Shown in pieces: positions 50,608-61,460 of a stretch of DNA of 64,000 bases. The translations under genes were made by a program, and so were the position numbers. The notes under the pieces are model-generated. The model saw nothing but the letters and a program-made list of their open reading frames with translations, was not told where the DNA came from and ran no database searches. Origin of the DNA: G965276765 sp965276765 (GTDB taxonomy: Bacteria; Actinomycetota; Acidimicrobiia; Acidimicrobiales; Palsa-688); the NCBI GenBank assembly GCA_965276765.1, contig OZ255627.1, forward strand, positions 1,798,001 to 1,862,000, given 5' to 3'. Numbering within the stretch: the stretch's first letter is position 1; every line of letters begins with the position of its first letter.

Positions 50608-52268
50608 ACGCTGGTTCTTTGCCACTGGTCACGAGCCATCTCGTGGAGAACGCTGCGGGCTAGCTTGCCGGTGGATGTGCTCGGAAACGGGTTGTCTACG
50701 ATGACGATGAGAGCCGGGACCTTAAACGAGGCAATCTGCTGCCGGCAGAAGGCCTTGAGCCCGGCCTCGTCGCTCGTAGCGGCGGGCGCCAACCTCACGA
50801 ATGCAACCACCACCTGACCCGAGGCCGCGTCCTCGGCGCCACTCACGGCGGCCTCGACGACGTCGGGATGGGTAAGGAGAAACTCCTCGACTTCGGCGGG
50901 GGCGATGTTGATACCTCCAGACTTGATCATCTCGGTCGCTCGCGCCGAGAAGGCCAGGTTGCCGGCCGGGTCGAGGTGGCCGAGGTCCCCGGTTCGGTAT
51001 TCCCCGCCCTTGTCGAAGGCCGCCGCGCTGCTGTCCTGCTGGCCGAGGTACCCGACCGCAACCTGCCCGGAAACCGTGATCTCGCCTATCTCGTCGGCCG
51101 GCAGGATCTCACCCGACTCCGGGTCCGTGATTGTCACCTCGATCCTTGGGAGGGTTGGTCCCTGGGAGGCGAGCTTGCGCTCGAGCGGCCAATTGTGCGG
51201 CGTGGCAGAACAGCAGCCATAGATCTCGGTGGACCCGTAGGCGTTGCAGATCCCCTCCATGGCGAGACCGGTGGCCGCGGCGGCAACGTCTGCCCTGGAG
51301 CCGATTGTCATGCCCCGCTCCAGACTGGCGACACGCTCGATCGAGAATCGCGGATGGGCGAGCAGGGCTGCAGTGATGTTGGGGAGCGTATAGCCCACCT
51401 GGCAGCGGTGGCCCTCGATGAGATCGAGAGCCTCGCCCGCGTCGAAGGTCTCCTGCAGGACAAGGGTACATCCGTGCGTGAGCGCGACCATCAGCGCGTT
51501 GGCTCCGCCGTAGCTCCAGAACAGTGGCACCGGGAGCCACACCCGGTCGCCGCAGCGGACGCCCATGCGCACGCCTACGTCGTAGCCGTGCTCAAGCGCG
51601 GTGCCCTGCTGGAGCGGCACTGCCTTGGGGCGAGCCGTGGAACCCGATGTGTATAGAATGAGAGCGACGGCATTCCGGTTGGGAGCCGGGAGTTCCACCG
51701 CCGCTGTGCCGATGGCTCCGAGATCGTCGAAAGATCGGACACCCGGCGATCCATCGGGCCCGTCGATCATCACAATCTCGCGAAGCGAGGGGTACCTCGT
51801 CGAGCGCCACCCCTGGGAGTCGGACTCCCAGGCCTCAGGCACAAGCTGGCGGAGAGCCGGTTGCAGATCGGTCGAACCGAAGCCGGAGAGCGAGACGAGT
51901 ACCTCGCAGTTCGACGCGCCCAACAGATGGTCGAGGTCCCACTGCTTGGCCCAAGTGTTGAAGGCCGCCACCCGGCCGCCAGCGGCGATCGCTCCCAGAG
52001 CGGCGATCACCCACTCGATTCGATTCGTGCAGAGCAGCCCGACGACCGATCCCTTCCTGACTCCCAACGCTGCGAGCCCATGAGCGCAGGCAATGACGCG
52101 GCGCTCGAGCTCTGCGAAGGTGCACTCCTCATCGGAGGAGAGGATCGCGGGTTGGTCCGCACGCGCATGAGTCTGGAGCGACAGCAGGTCAACCACCGAG
52201 TCGATGGTCGGCTCCCGGCCAAGCGATTCGAGTCCGGTCGTCATGGCCATGTCGCCGGGGGTGCTCAC
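50604..52268 (-). CDS. AMP-forming acyl-CoA ligase
   Basis: The 554-residue protein has the P-loop motif LYTSGSTARPKAV, NAYGSTE, YRTGDLG and the C-terminal STGKLAR, the standard adenylate-forming order. It activates a carboxylic acid to acyl-CoA. GTG 52268 overlaps the Baeyer-Villiger stop, so the three genes are coupled. The order monooxygenase, ligase, racemase suggests ring opening or ester formation, then acid activation and stereochemical adjustment. Confidence 0.92.
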   Translation of the reverse strand: MSTPGDMAMTTGLESLGREPTIDSVVDLLSLQTHARADQPAILSSDEECTFAELERRVIACAHGLAALGVRKGSVVGLLCTNRIEWVIAALGAIAAGGRVAAFNTWAKQWDLDHLLGASNCEVLVSLSGFGSTDLQPALRQLVPEAWESDSQGWRSTRYPSLREIVMIDGPDGSPGVRSFDDLGAIGTAAVELPAPNRNAVALILYTSGSTARPKAVPLQQGTALEHGYDVGVRMGVRCGDRVWLPVPLFWSYGGANALMVALTHGCTLVLQETFDAGEALDLIEGHRCQVGYTLPNITAALLAHPRFSIERVASLERGMTIGSRADVAAAATGLAMEGICNAYGSTEIYGCCSATPHNWPLERKLASQGPTLPRIEVTITDPESGEILPADEIGEITVSGQVAVGYLGQQDSSAAAFDKGGEYRTGDLGHLDPAGNLAFSARATEMIKSGGINIAPAEVEEFLLTHPDVVEAAVSGAEDAASGQVVVAFVRLAPAATSDEAGLKAFCRQQIASFKVPALIVIVDNPFPSTSTGKLARSVLHEMARDQWQRTSV

Positions 52269-54244
52269 GTCGCTGTCGTCCGGATCGTGGCGTCGATGGA
52301 CACCTCCGGATCGTCGGTAGGTTCGTGACCTGGCGTGTTGCGTACCGGCTCGAGGATGTAGTCAGCCAGTTCACCGTGTCGCGTCATGTGCCAGAAGTCG
52401 ATCACACGGAACGGGTTGTTGACCACGACCCGCCCCCGCGAATTCCGGTAGTAGGTGTCCATGCCGGGGTGGGTCCAAACCATGTTCTCGTGCGTGTCGT
52501 CGACCCTCTTGTTGTAGCGGTCGTAGGTGTCCTGACGACACTCGAGCGAGCCGATGCCCTCTGCGAACATCTGCTCGAGGAGGCCCATGACATAACGCAT
52601 CTGGAGCTCCACCATGAACATGACACTTCCTCCATGGCCAGTCTGCGTGTTGGGGCCGTAGAGGCAGAAAAAGTTGGGGAAGTCAGGGATCGTCGACCCA
52701 AGGTAGGCTCGGGGGTCGTCGTCGTCCCACGTTGAGCGGAGCGTCTCCCCCGACCGGCCATAGATGTCTATTGGAGCCAAGAAGCGGACGACGTCGAAAC
52801 CGGTGGCGAAGATGATCACATCGACCTCGTATTCCGCGCCCGACGTCGTCGTCATCCGGTCGCCGTGTATCTGCCTCACGGGATCGGTGACAACTCGCAC
52901 GTTGTCTCGCGTGAGCGTCTGGAACCACCGGTTGTCGAGCAGCATCCGCTTGCCGAACGGTGGGTATTTCGGCAGGACTGCCTCGAGGAGGTCCTGCCGT
53001 TCTCCCAGCTCCGACTCGATATAGCGGGTGAAGAACTTGCGGTGTCCATCGTTTATGGCGTTGATCGAACGCGCCGGGTGGGGCCAGGCGGGGTCCTTCT
53101 GCAGGGCGCCGTATATCCTGTCGTTGAAGATCCACGCCTGTCGCAGCCTGTACCAGGCGTGGTAGGGGGGCACCTCTCGGATGAGGAAGCGGATCGGGGC
53201 GGGGACGGGTGTTTTGAACTTGTCGAACGGCGCGGCCCACTGTGGAGAGTGCTGGAAGACGGTCACGGATGCCACGTCGGGCGCCACTGCAGGTACCAGT
53301 TGCATGGCGCTAGCCCCATTGCCAATGACCGCCACTCGCTTGCCTTCGAGTTCTAGACCCTCCGGGGGCCAGCGCGCCGTGTGGACCGCAGTCCCCTGGA
53401 ACGTGTCAAGTCCATCGATCTCCGGCATCTTGGGCTTGTTGAATGCACCGACGGCGCTGATGACGACGTCGGCACGTAGGATCTCCTCCGGGCCGCCTTG
53501 GTGCCGGATCTTCACGCACCACGACTGGGAGCTCTCCTCCCATGTGGCCCCGGTGACCTCGGTCTGGAAGCGAATGTGAGGCCTGATGTCGAAATCGGTC
53601 GCGACCCGATCCAGGTAGCTTCTTAGTTCGTCGCGACCAGCGAAATAGTGGGACCAATCATTCGCGGCGAAGGAAAACGAGTACAGGTGGCTGGGCGTGT
53701 CCACGCCTGCACCCGGGTACCGATTCTCCAGCCAGATCCCGCCGATCGCCTCGTTGCGCTCGACGATCGTGTAAGGGACGGCGGCCCGGCTGAGACTGAC
53801 GGCCGCGCAGAGGCCCGACACCCCCGCGCCGATGATGAGCACACCGAAGCCATCCGGCGGCCGGGCCAGCTCGAGGTCCGGCTCGGACGGGTCGGGGAGT
53901 CCGAGCATCTCGGTGATCATCTGACCGTAGGTCTCCGGCACGGGCTCACCCATAGACCAGCTCATCATCCGCAGCAGCAGGCTTGGCGGTGGGACGGGGA
54001 CCACGGGCGCTTTGCCTTTCCTCCAGTCCAGAACCGCATCAAGGGCCGCGGCCCGGATTTCGTCCTGGACCTCGGTTTCCAGCCCGCCCGTGTCGTTGTC
54101 TCCTAGACCTCTTGTCGGCGTCGGCCGGTACGGGTCGCCGAGCCAGCGCTCGTCGCCCGTGAGCTGGTGGAGGACCATCAGCAGCGTCGGAATGTTGGCA
54201 ACGGCCATCGCTTCACGAAACTCAGTCTCCTCTCGTCCGCTCAC
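52265..54244 (-). CDS. Baeyer-Villiger monooxygenase with N-terminal extension (HAPMO-like)
   Basis: The 659-residue protein has a 130-residue N-terminal domain, then the FAD motif GAGVSG (139-144) and ENRYPGAGVD near 167. The family fingerprint appears as FQGTAVHTARWP. The extra domain resembles that of 4-hydroxyacetophenone monooxygenases. The enzyme uses NADPH and O2 to turn ketones into esters. It starts the operon with the ligase and racemase-like genes. The upstream 111 bp before the other ligase gene has no obvious promoter. Confidence 0.92.
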   Translation of the reverse strand: MSGREETEFREAMAVANIPTLLMVLHQLTGDERWLGDPYRPTPTRGLGDNDTGGLETEVQDEIRAAALDAVLDWRKGKAPVVPVPPPSLLLRMMSWSMGEPVPETYGQMITEMLGLPDPSEPDLELARPPDGFGVLIIGAGVSGLCAAVSLSRAAVPYTIVERNEAIGGIWLENRYPGAGVDTPSHLYSFSFAANDWSHYFAGRDELRSYLDRVATDFDIRPHIRFQTEVTGATWEESSQSWCVKIRHQGGPEEILRADVVISAVGAFNKPKMPEIDGLDTFQGTAVHTARWPPEGLELEGKRVAVIGNGASAMQLVPAVAPDVASVTVFQHSPQWAAPFDKFKTPVPAPIRFLIREVPPYHAWYRLRQAWIFNDRIYGALQKDPAWPHPARSINAINDGHRKFFTRYIESELGERQDLLEAVLPKYPPFGKRMLLDNRWFQTLTRDNVRVVTDPVRQIHGDRMTTTSGAEYEVDVIIFATGFDVVRFLAPIDIYGRSGETLRSTWDDDDPRAYLGSTIPDFPNFFCLYGPNTQTGHGGSVMFMVELQMRYVMGLLEQMFAEGIGSLECRQDTYDRYNKRVDDTHENMVWTHPGMDTYYRNSRGRVVVNNPFRVIDFWHMTRHGELADYILEPVRNTPGHEPTDDPEVSIDATIRTTAT

Positions 54245-54355
54245 GGTGTGTCCTCGTTTGACTCTCCTGTGTTGGTGATTAGAAACACCTTTCTGCGTTG
54301 GCTCTTTCGTCTTGACCGGCTTCAGAGAGGCCGTGGACCGAGATCACGGCAGCAA

Positions 54356-55963
54356 TCATGACAAGGTGGCCGCGAGCCGTTGGAGATCGGCCAAATTGAC
54401 CTTCCCCGTTGAGGTCATCGACCATCCATCGACGAACACCACATGGCGCGGGACCTTGAATGGTGCCAGTCGGTCCCGGGCGTGGGCCAGGACTTCCTCC
54501 TCGCTCTGCGGATGTCCGTGGGCCACCTCAACGAAGGCTACGGCGACTTCGCCGAGGCGTTCGTCGGGTCGGGGCACGACACAGGCGGCCTTTACGCCGT
54601 CGCAGTCCATGAGGACCCGTTCGATGTCGGCGGGGTGGACGTTGTTCCCCCCGACGATGAACTTGGCGGAGCGCCGGCCGGTGATCGCCAGGTATCCAGC
54701 GGCATCGAAGGCGCCGAGGTCACCGGTGTAGAACCAGCCGTTCGCATCCATGACTGCGGCCGTGGCTTCCGGATCCTTGTAGTAGCCCTTCATCACGACA
54801 TACCCCCGGATGGCGACCTCGCCCACGGTGCCCACCCCGACCGGCGTGCGGGTGTCGGGGTCGACTACGGCCACCTCGTAGCCGCCGAGGGTGACTCCCT
54901 TGCCGAGCAGCAGGCTCTCCTGTGGGTCGGCTTTGCGGCCGAGCGTGGTGCACGATGTGGCCTCCGTGAGCCCGTACACAGGTAGGAGTGCTTCCATGCC
55001 GAGGACCTCCGCCGCCCCCCGCACGACATCGACGGGAATGTAGGTGCCGCCGATCCATCCTGTGCGCAGGCTCATGGTGTCATAGTCAGCCAGGTCGGGA
55101 TGGGCCAGAAGGTCTGCGAAATGCGTCGGGATGCCGGAGAGCACGGTGACCCGCTCGGCCTCGATCAGCTCGAGCGCCTTCGGTGCACTCCAGCGATCCA
55201 GTTGGATCAGCGCTCCGCCGGTCACCAGGGCCAGCATGAAGCTGCTGAAAACCCCGGATACGTGGAAGAGCGGCATGTGACCCAGGATGCGGTCCTCGGG
55301 GCCGATTTCGAACCACCTGGCGACGGTGTCGACCATCCGGAGAACATCATGGGTGTGCATCACTCCCTTAGGAAATCCAGTTGTACCAGAGGTGAAGACG
55401 ATGATGACGTTGGTGTCGAAGGGGACGGTGTCCTGGGCGGCGCATAGCCGGACGTCCGGCACGTCGTCCGCAAGCTGGAGGAACTCGGAATACGACTCCG
55501 GACCCGCACTCGCGCCAAGAACGACCACATCGCGGAGCATCGGGAGATGGTCGGAGTGCCGGTTGTCGGGGCGCCAATCCGGGCAGATGCACTCGAAGGC
55601 CGCCACGTAGTTGGTGTCGAGGAAGGTTTCCTCGATGAACAGCATCTTGGCGTCGGACTTGGCAATGACGTAAGCAGCCTCGGCCGGTTTGTACTTCGTG
55701 TTCACCGGGACGACGGTGACTCCGATACGGACCGCTGCGAGCCAGAGCACCAGCCACTCCGGATGATTGGGCAACCACAGCGCCACGTGGTCTCCCACGC
55801 CGAGCCCCCAGCCGAGCATGGCGCGCGCGATCCGCTTGCTCTCGTCTGCGACCTCCCCCCAGGTTAGCCGCTGGTCCCCGTGGACAATGGCCAGGTAATC
55901 CGGGAAGGCGTCCGCCGTCATGTCGAGCCGCTCGGCGAGCCGATCCGCTGTCGTTGCTCCCAT
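54356..55963 (-). CDS. AMP-forming acyl-CoA ligase
   Basis: The 535-residue protein has the P-loop motif FTSGTTGFPKGV, PVYGLTEATS, FYTGDLG, SAKFIVGGNNVHP and the C-terminal STGKVNLAD, typical of FadD-like or aryl-CoA ligases. It is separate from the ligase at 50604 and probably activates another acid. A small open frame ends 15 bp upstream of its ATG. It is the first clearly recognisable gene of the minus-strand block. Confidence 0.92.
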   Translation of the reverse strand: MGATTADRLAERLDMTADAFPDYLAIVHGDQRLTWGEVADESKRIARAMLGWGLGVGDHVALWLPNHPEWLVLWLAAVRIGVTVVPVNTKYKPAEAAYVIAKSDAKMLFIEETFLDTNYVAAFECICPDWRPDNRHSDHLPMLRDVVVLGASAGPESYSEFLQLADDVPDVRLCAAQDTVPFDTNVIIVFTSGTTGFPKGVMHTHDVLRMVDTVARWFEIGPEDRILGHMPLFHVSGVFSSFMLALVTGGALIQLDRWSAPKALELIEAERVTVLSGIPTHFADLLAHPDLADYDTMSLRTGWIGGTYIPVDVVRGAAEVLGMEALLPVYGLTEATSCTTLGRKADPQESLLLGKGVTLGGYEVAVVDPDTRTPVGVGTVGEVAIRGYVVMKGYYKDPEATAAVMDANGWFYTGDLGAFDAAGYLAITGRRSAKFIVGGNNVHPADIERVLMDCDGVKAACVVPRPDERLGEVAVAFVEVAHGHPQSEEEVLAHARDRLAPFKVPRHVVFVDGWSMTSTGKVNLADLQRLAATLS

Positions 55964-55978
55964 CTTGCTATCTCCCCC

Positions 55979-56167
55979 TCAACAGAGCTGGGCGCTCTCG
56001 AGACCATCCACGAGGCGGATGCCGAGGCGGACTGTGAGCCCGCTCGGATGACCGACCAGCGGTTCAAGGCCATCGAAAAGGCGGCGAAAACGATCGACGG
56101 CCGTCTCGTCCCCGGTGACGCTCACTCGACGAATGATACCCAATTGTCGCGGCGTCCCGTCGGGCAT
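55979..56167 (-). CDS. small hypothetical protein upstream of the ligase
   Basis: The 62-residue frame starts MPDGTPRQLG and ends 15 bp before the ligase start. Codon use is moderately GC-rich at third positions, and the sequence alternates helices with charged residues (RFRRLFDGLEP), but I do not recognise a family and the ribosome-binding site is weak. It may be real or a chance frame; the plus-strand frame at 55880-56200 is the overlapping alternative. Confidence 0.35.
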   Translation of the reverse strand: MPDGTPRQLGIIRRVSVTGDETAVDRFRRLFDGLEPLVGHPSGLTVRLGIRLVDGLESAQLC

Positions 56168-56465
56168 GACCCCGCCGACGCGTGTCGGCCTGTCACTTGA
56201 CGTCGATGGCCTCTCGCGGTAGCTTCGAAATCACGGGGGTGGGGGATGGATCAAGGCTCAGTTCGCTACCGCCCCAACTCATGCTGGATATCCCACCCGC
56301 CGTCAAGCCCGAGGCGAATGGCACCCTTGCGACCAAGCGCGTCGTGAGCTGCTCCAGCGGCGGTGGCCCCGACGTTCAACGAGCGTATCGTAGTGAGTAA
56401 CCAGAGCTGCCTGCCGGCTGATCTAGCACGAAACTATCTGGCACTAAAAATAAGGAGGGACTGTT
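56168..56465. other. 298-bp intergenic region, lower-GC at its right end
   Basis: No gene is convincing here. The right 80 bp become AT-rich (GGCACTAAAAATAAGG near 56440) and carry AGGAGG at 56453-56458, a strong ribosome-binding site for the next gene. The promoter for that gene probably lies here, but no clear pair of hexamers stands out. The change in composition starts here. Confidence 0.5.
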
Positions 56466-56962
56466 ATGAGCACGCCGACTTCTAAGATGACAGATCAGGA
56501 AAGGGTTGATCTCCAGCGACAGTGTGTCGCCGAGCACGTCGCATTGGAAAATGATCAGCAGCTTGACCGAGTGTTGAAAGAGACATTTGTCCAAGATGGT
56601 TCGGCCTTCTATGACGTCGCCCCCGGGCTTGCACATTTTGATGGGCTCGAGGGAGTCACCGGCTTCTATGAGCTGCTCTTTGCGACATTACCCGATATCC
56701 ATATCGAGATCACGCACGAATATGATGTCCCAGGTTGTTGTGTTCGTGAAGGAACCGTCACCGGTACTCATTCGGCCGAGTTTGCCGGCGTACCTGCTTC
56801 TGGTAACTTCATCGCCTTCCCGTTCGCCGCAATGTACCTTTTCGGCGAGGACCGACAAAGTTGGTGGCGGAGCGCGCCTACTGGGATAACGATGGCCTCA
56901 TCAAGCAATTTCGTGGCGAGGAAAAGGCCGTAGTCACGATGCCCTGGGATAACACGCTCTAG
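56466..56962 (+). pseudogene. SnoaL-like (nuclear transport factor 2 fold) gene with a frameshift
   Basis: The frame starts well (AGGAGG, ATG 56466) and gives a SnoaL/ester-cyclase-like sequence: LDRVLKETFVQDG, LPDIHIEITHEYD, GTHSAEFAGVPASG and FIAFPFAAMYLFGED. After about 56852 the same frame ends in unlikely sequence. The family-like ending KLVAERAYWDNDGLIKQF, then PWDNTL, continues in another frame to TAG at 56960-56962. A single missing base near 56853-56857 would restore it. It is a real frameshift or a sequencing error. Third-position GC is clearly lower than in neighbours, suggesting transfer. Confidence 0.75.
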
Positions 56963-56995
56963 GCGGTTTCAGAACGGCGGTTTCAGAACAAACCG
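56962..56995 (+). repeat. 14-bp tandem duplication with adjoining hairpin
   Basis: GGCGGTTTCAGAAC occurs twice in a row (56962-56975, 56976-56989). CGGTTT (56978-56983) pairs with AAACCG (56990-56995) to form a 6-bp stem. A reverse copy GTTCTGAA follows near 57009. It may be a small replication duplication or a binding site; no T-run marks it as a terminator. Confidence 0.65.
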
Positions 56996-57120
56996 TCTTC
57001 CGCAAGCGTTCTGAAGAGTCTCGCTGAGCACCACCGGCACCTCCTTGCCCCGGCCAGGCCATTGACGCCGTCGCCGTGGGAGGACATGCTCGAAGGAATC
57101 ACCGGAGACCAAGGAGAGCT

Positions 57121-57959
57121 ATGAGCAACATCGTGCGGGCCGCCCTGGTGCAGAGCAAGTGGACCGGGGACAAGGCGTCGATGATCGAGTCCAACGTGGC
57201 CATGGCTCGAGAGGCGGCCGGGTCGGGCGCCAGGGTCCTGTGCTTCCAGGAGCTGTTCTACGGCCCGTACTTCTGCCAGGTCCAGGACCGCGCCTACTAC
57301 TCATACACCGAGGCCATCCCCGATGGCGAGACCACGGAGCGGATGCGCGAGCTGGCCCGAGAGACCGGGATGGTCCTGATCGTGCCGATGTACGAAGAGG
57401 AGCAGCCGGGCGTGTACTACAACACGGCGGCCGTGATCGACGCCGACGGCGCCTATCTGGGCAAGTACCGTAAGCACCATCTCCCGCACCTGCCAGGCTT
57501 CTGGGAGAAGTTCTACTTCCGCGGTGGCAACCTCGGCTGGCCCGTGTTCGACACGGCGGTCGGGAAGATCGGCGTGTACATCTGCTACGACCGTCACTTC
57601 CCCGAGGGGTGGCGGGCGCTCGGCCTGGCCGGAGCCCAGATCGTGTTCAACCCGTCCGCCACGAGCCGGGGGCTCTCCTCGCAGCTGTGGGTGCTCGAGC
57701 AGTCCGCCGCCGCCGTGGCCAACCAGTATTTCGTGGGCGCCGTCAACCGAATCGGCATCGAGCCGCTCGGGGACGACGACTTCTACGGCACCTCCTACTT
57801 CGCCGATCCTCGCGGGCAGATCGTCGACAAGCCGGCCTCGGGCACCGATGAGGAGATCGTCGTCCGCGACCTGGACATGGATCTGCTGGTCGACGTGCGC
57901 CAGACATGGCAGTTTTACCGGGACCGTCGTCCCGACGCCTACGGCCCGCTCGTAGCGCC

Positions 57960-57963
<4 letters not shown>
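57121..57963 (+). CDS. nitrilase-superfamily amidase, beta-ureidopropionase / N-carbamoylputrescine amidase-like
   Basis: The 280-residue protein has the Glu-Lys-Cys triad: Glu in FQELFYGPYF near residue 44, Lys in GKYRKHHLPH and Cys in VYICYDRHFPEGW near 155. The wording matches beta-ureidopropionase and carbamoylputrescine amidase, which hydrolyse carbamoyl groups with release of CO2 and NH3. ATG 57121 is preceded by AAGGAG. Its stop overlaps the dihydropyrimidinase start (ATGA), so together they can open and hydrolyse a dihydropyrimidine or hydantoin. Confidence 0.9.
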
Positions 57964-59362
<1,399 letters not shown>

Positions 59363-59366
<4 letters not shown>

Positions 59367-60400
59367 ACGGCACCGGCCTCGACATCGGCCTGGTGCTGCA
59401 GACCGATCCGCCTGCTGCCACCCTGATCCAACGAGCCGTCGCCGCCGAGCAGGCCGGCTTCAGCCACTTCTGGACCTTCGACTCGGTCGTGTTGTGGCAG
59501 GAACCGTTCGTCTTGTACTCCCAGGTGCTCTCCGCTACCCGGCGCATCGTCGTCGGGCCGATGGTCACCAACCCGCTCACCCGGGATTGGACGGTCACCG
59601 CATCGCTCTTCGCGACCCTCAACGACGCCTTCGGGCCCCGCACCGTCTGCGGCATCGGGAGGGGCGATTCGGCCGTTCGGGTCATCGGAGGCAAGCCGGC
59701 GACGCTCGCCACGCTGGCCGTCGCCGTCGACGCCATCAGAACCCTGGCCGCCGGTGGTTCCTTCGACATGGGCGGGCGGTCCGTCGAGCTGCCCTGGGTC
59801 AGCAAGCCGGGCCCTGAGATTTGGGTCGCGGCCTACGGACCCAAGGCGCTCGCCGTCGCCGGCCGCCACGGCGACGGGCTGATCCTCCAGATGGCCGACC
59901 CGTACCTGGTCGAATGGTCGATCCGCACCGCTAGAGAAGCGGCCGACGCCGCGGGCCGCGACCCCGACGCCCTGCGGGTGTGCGTGGCCGCACCGGCTTA
60001 TGTGGGCGACGACCTCGCCCACCAACGGGACCAGTGCCGTTGGTTCGGCGGGATGGTCGGCAATCACGTCGCCGATCTGGTGGAGCGCTACGGGGAGCGG
60101 GGAGGGGCGGTGCCCGAGGCCCTCACCGAGTACATCCGGGCCCGCAAGGGCTACGACTACGCCCACCACGGGCGGGCTGGCAATCCCGACACCGAGTTCG
60201 TTCCCGACGAGGTCATAGAGCGCTTCTGCCTCCTCGGGACCGTGCCCGACCACCTGGCCAAGCTGGAGCAGCTGCGCTCCCTCGGCGTCGACCAGATGGC
60301 CCTGTACCTCATGCACGACCAGATCGACGAGACCCTCGCCGCCTACGGTCAAGCCATCATCCCGGTGACCGGCGCACCCTCAACTGACGCTCGCCGCTAG
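59363..60400 (+). CDS. LLM-class flavin/F420-dependent oxidoreductase
   Basis: The 345-residue protein has the luciferase-like barrel, with GFSHFWTFDSVV near residue 33 and AYGPKALAVAGRHGDG near 157-172. I recall LLM members repeatedly encoded beside dihydropyrimidinases. ATG 59363 overlaps the hydantoinase stop (ATGA), preferable to GTG 59354. It could reduce the pyrimidine-like substrate before hydrolysis in place of dihydropyrimidine dehydrogenase, which is absent. It overlaps the convergent nitronate monooxygenase by 21 bp. Confidence 0.85.
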
Positions 60401-61429
60401 CCGCCGGAGGATGGCGGCCGCCTCCGCCGCCATGGCCGGGACAAAGTCGGCGACGTGGATCAACTCGTGGATGGCCGACGCGACCTGACCGGTCATCACC
60501 AGGCCGTTCTCGACGTCGCCATCGATCTGGGCCCTTTGCATCGACTCGATCTTCCAGCGCACGGCCTCGACGGTGTCGACCTCGCCGACACCACCGACCT
60601 CGCCGAGACCGCCGTGGCCGGCGCCGACGAGCCGGGCGGACGCCGCATTTCGCAGCCCCCGGCAGGGGCCGTACACGCCGTCGAAGGCGACGTCGTCGCC
60701 CTCCTCGGCATCGAGAAGGGCCTGCAAATAGGCGGGATGCCAGTCGGAGTTGTCGTGGCTCGTGATGAACCTGGTTCCCATGGCGACGCCATCCGCGCCC
60801 ATGGCCAGCGCCGCGGCCAGGCCGCGCCCGTCGCGCGCCCCTCCGGTCAGGAGCACGGGCACGTCGACGGCCTCTGTCACGCTCGGGATGAGCACGAAGG
60901 TGTGGACGGGCTTGCTCGGGGCGTGGCCTCCCATCTCGAAACCGGCGGCGATGACGACATCGGTGCCGGCCTCGGCCGCCTTCACCGCCTGGCGGGTCGA
61001 TCCCACCTTGTGCTGATGGACCATCCCCGCGTCCTTGACCATCTGGACGTACTTGCCAGGAAAGCCGGCCGACGTGGTGAGAACCCGCAACTGCTTGGCC
61101 AGACCATCGTCGTGCTCTCGGGCGGCGAGGACGGTGCGGATATAGACGTCGGTGAACGGCAGGATCGCTCCGTTGGTGTCCACGCCCACGGGGATGTTGA
61201 CGGCAAAGGGCCGCTCCGTCAGCGATGCGCACTCGTCGATGTGCTCGCGAAAGGTCCTTGCCCCCTCCTCGAGGTCGGCGGGCATGCCTGGCATGGAGAC
61301 CGTGCCGAGGCCTCCGGCTTCCGATACGGCGGCGGCGAGCCTCGGCGTCCTGAACGGCCCCAAACCCTCCTGGACGATGGGATGGGCGATGCCGACCAGT
61401 TGCGTGTAGCGGTTGGTAATAGGAGCCAT
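60380..61429 (-). CDS. nitronate monooxygenase (2-nitropropane dioxygenase family)
   Basis: The 349-residue protein has the FMN barrel features EGLGPFRTPRLAAAVSEAGG near the N-terminus, HKVGSTRQAVKAAEAGTDVVIA split around residues 140-160, GGHAPSK and LLTGGARDGRGLAAALAMGADGV split near 195-215. These enzymes oxidise alkyl nitronates or act as enoyl reductases. I chose ATG 61429, with GAGGAAG upstream, over a TTG at 61444. Its end converges on the LLM gene. The enoyl-CoA hydratase gene lies just upstream. Confidence 0.88.
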   Translation of the reverse strand: MAPITNRYTQLVGIAHPIVQEGLGPFRTPRLAAAVSEAGGLGTVSMPGMPADLEEGARTFREHIDECASLTERPFAVNIPVGVDTNGAILPFTDVYIRTVLAAREHDDGLAKQLRVLTTSAGFPGKYVQMVKDAGMVHQHKVGSTRQAVKAAEAGTDVVIAAGFEMGGHAPSKPVHTFVLIPSVTEAVDVPVLLTGGARDGRGLAAALAMGADGVAMGTRFITSHDNSDWHPAYLQALLDAEEGDDVAFDGVYGPCRGLRNAASARLVGAGHGGLGEVGGVGEVDTVEAVRWKIESMQRAQIDGDVENGLVMTGQVASAIHELIHVADFVPAMAAEAAAILRRLAASVS

Positions 61430-61460
61430 ATCCAGCTTCCTCAAGAGAATGTCGGTGCGG

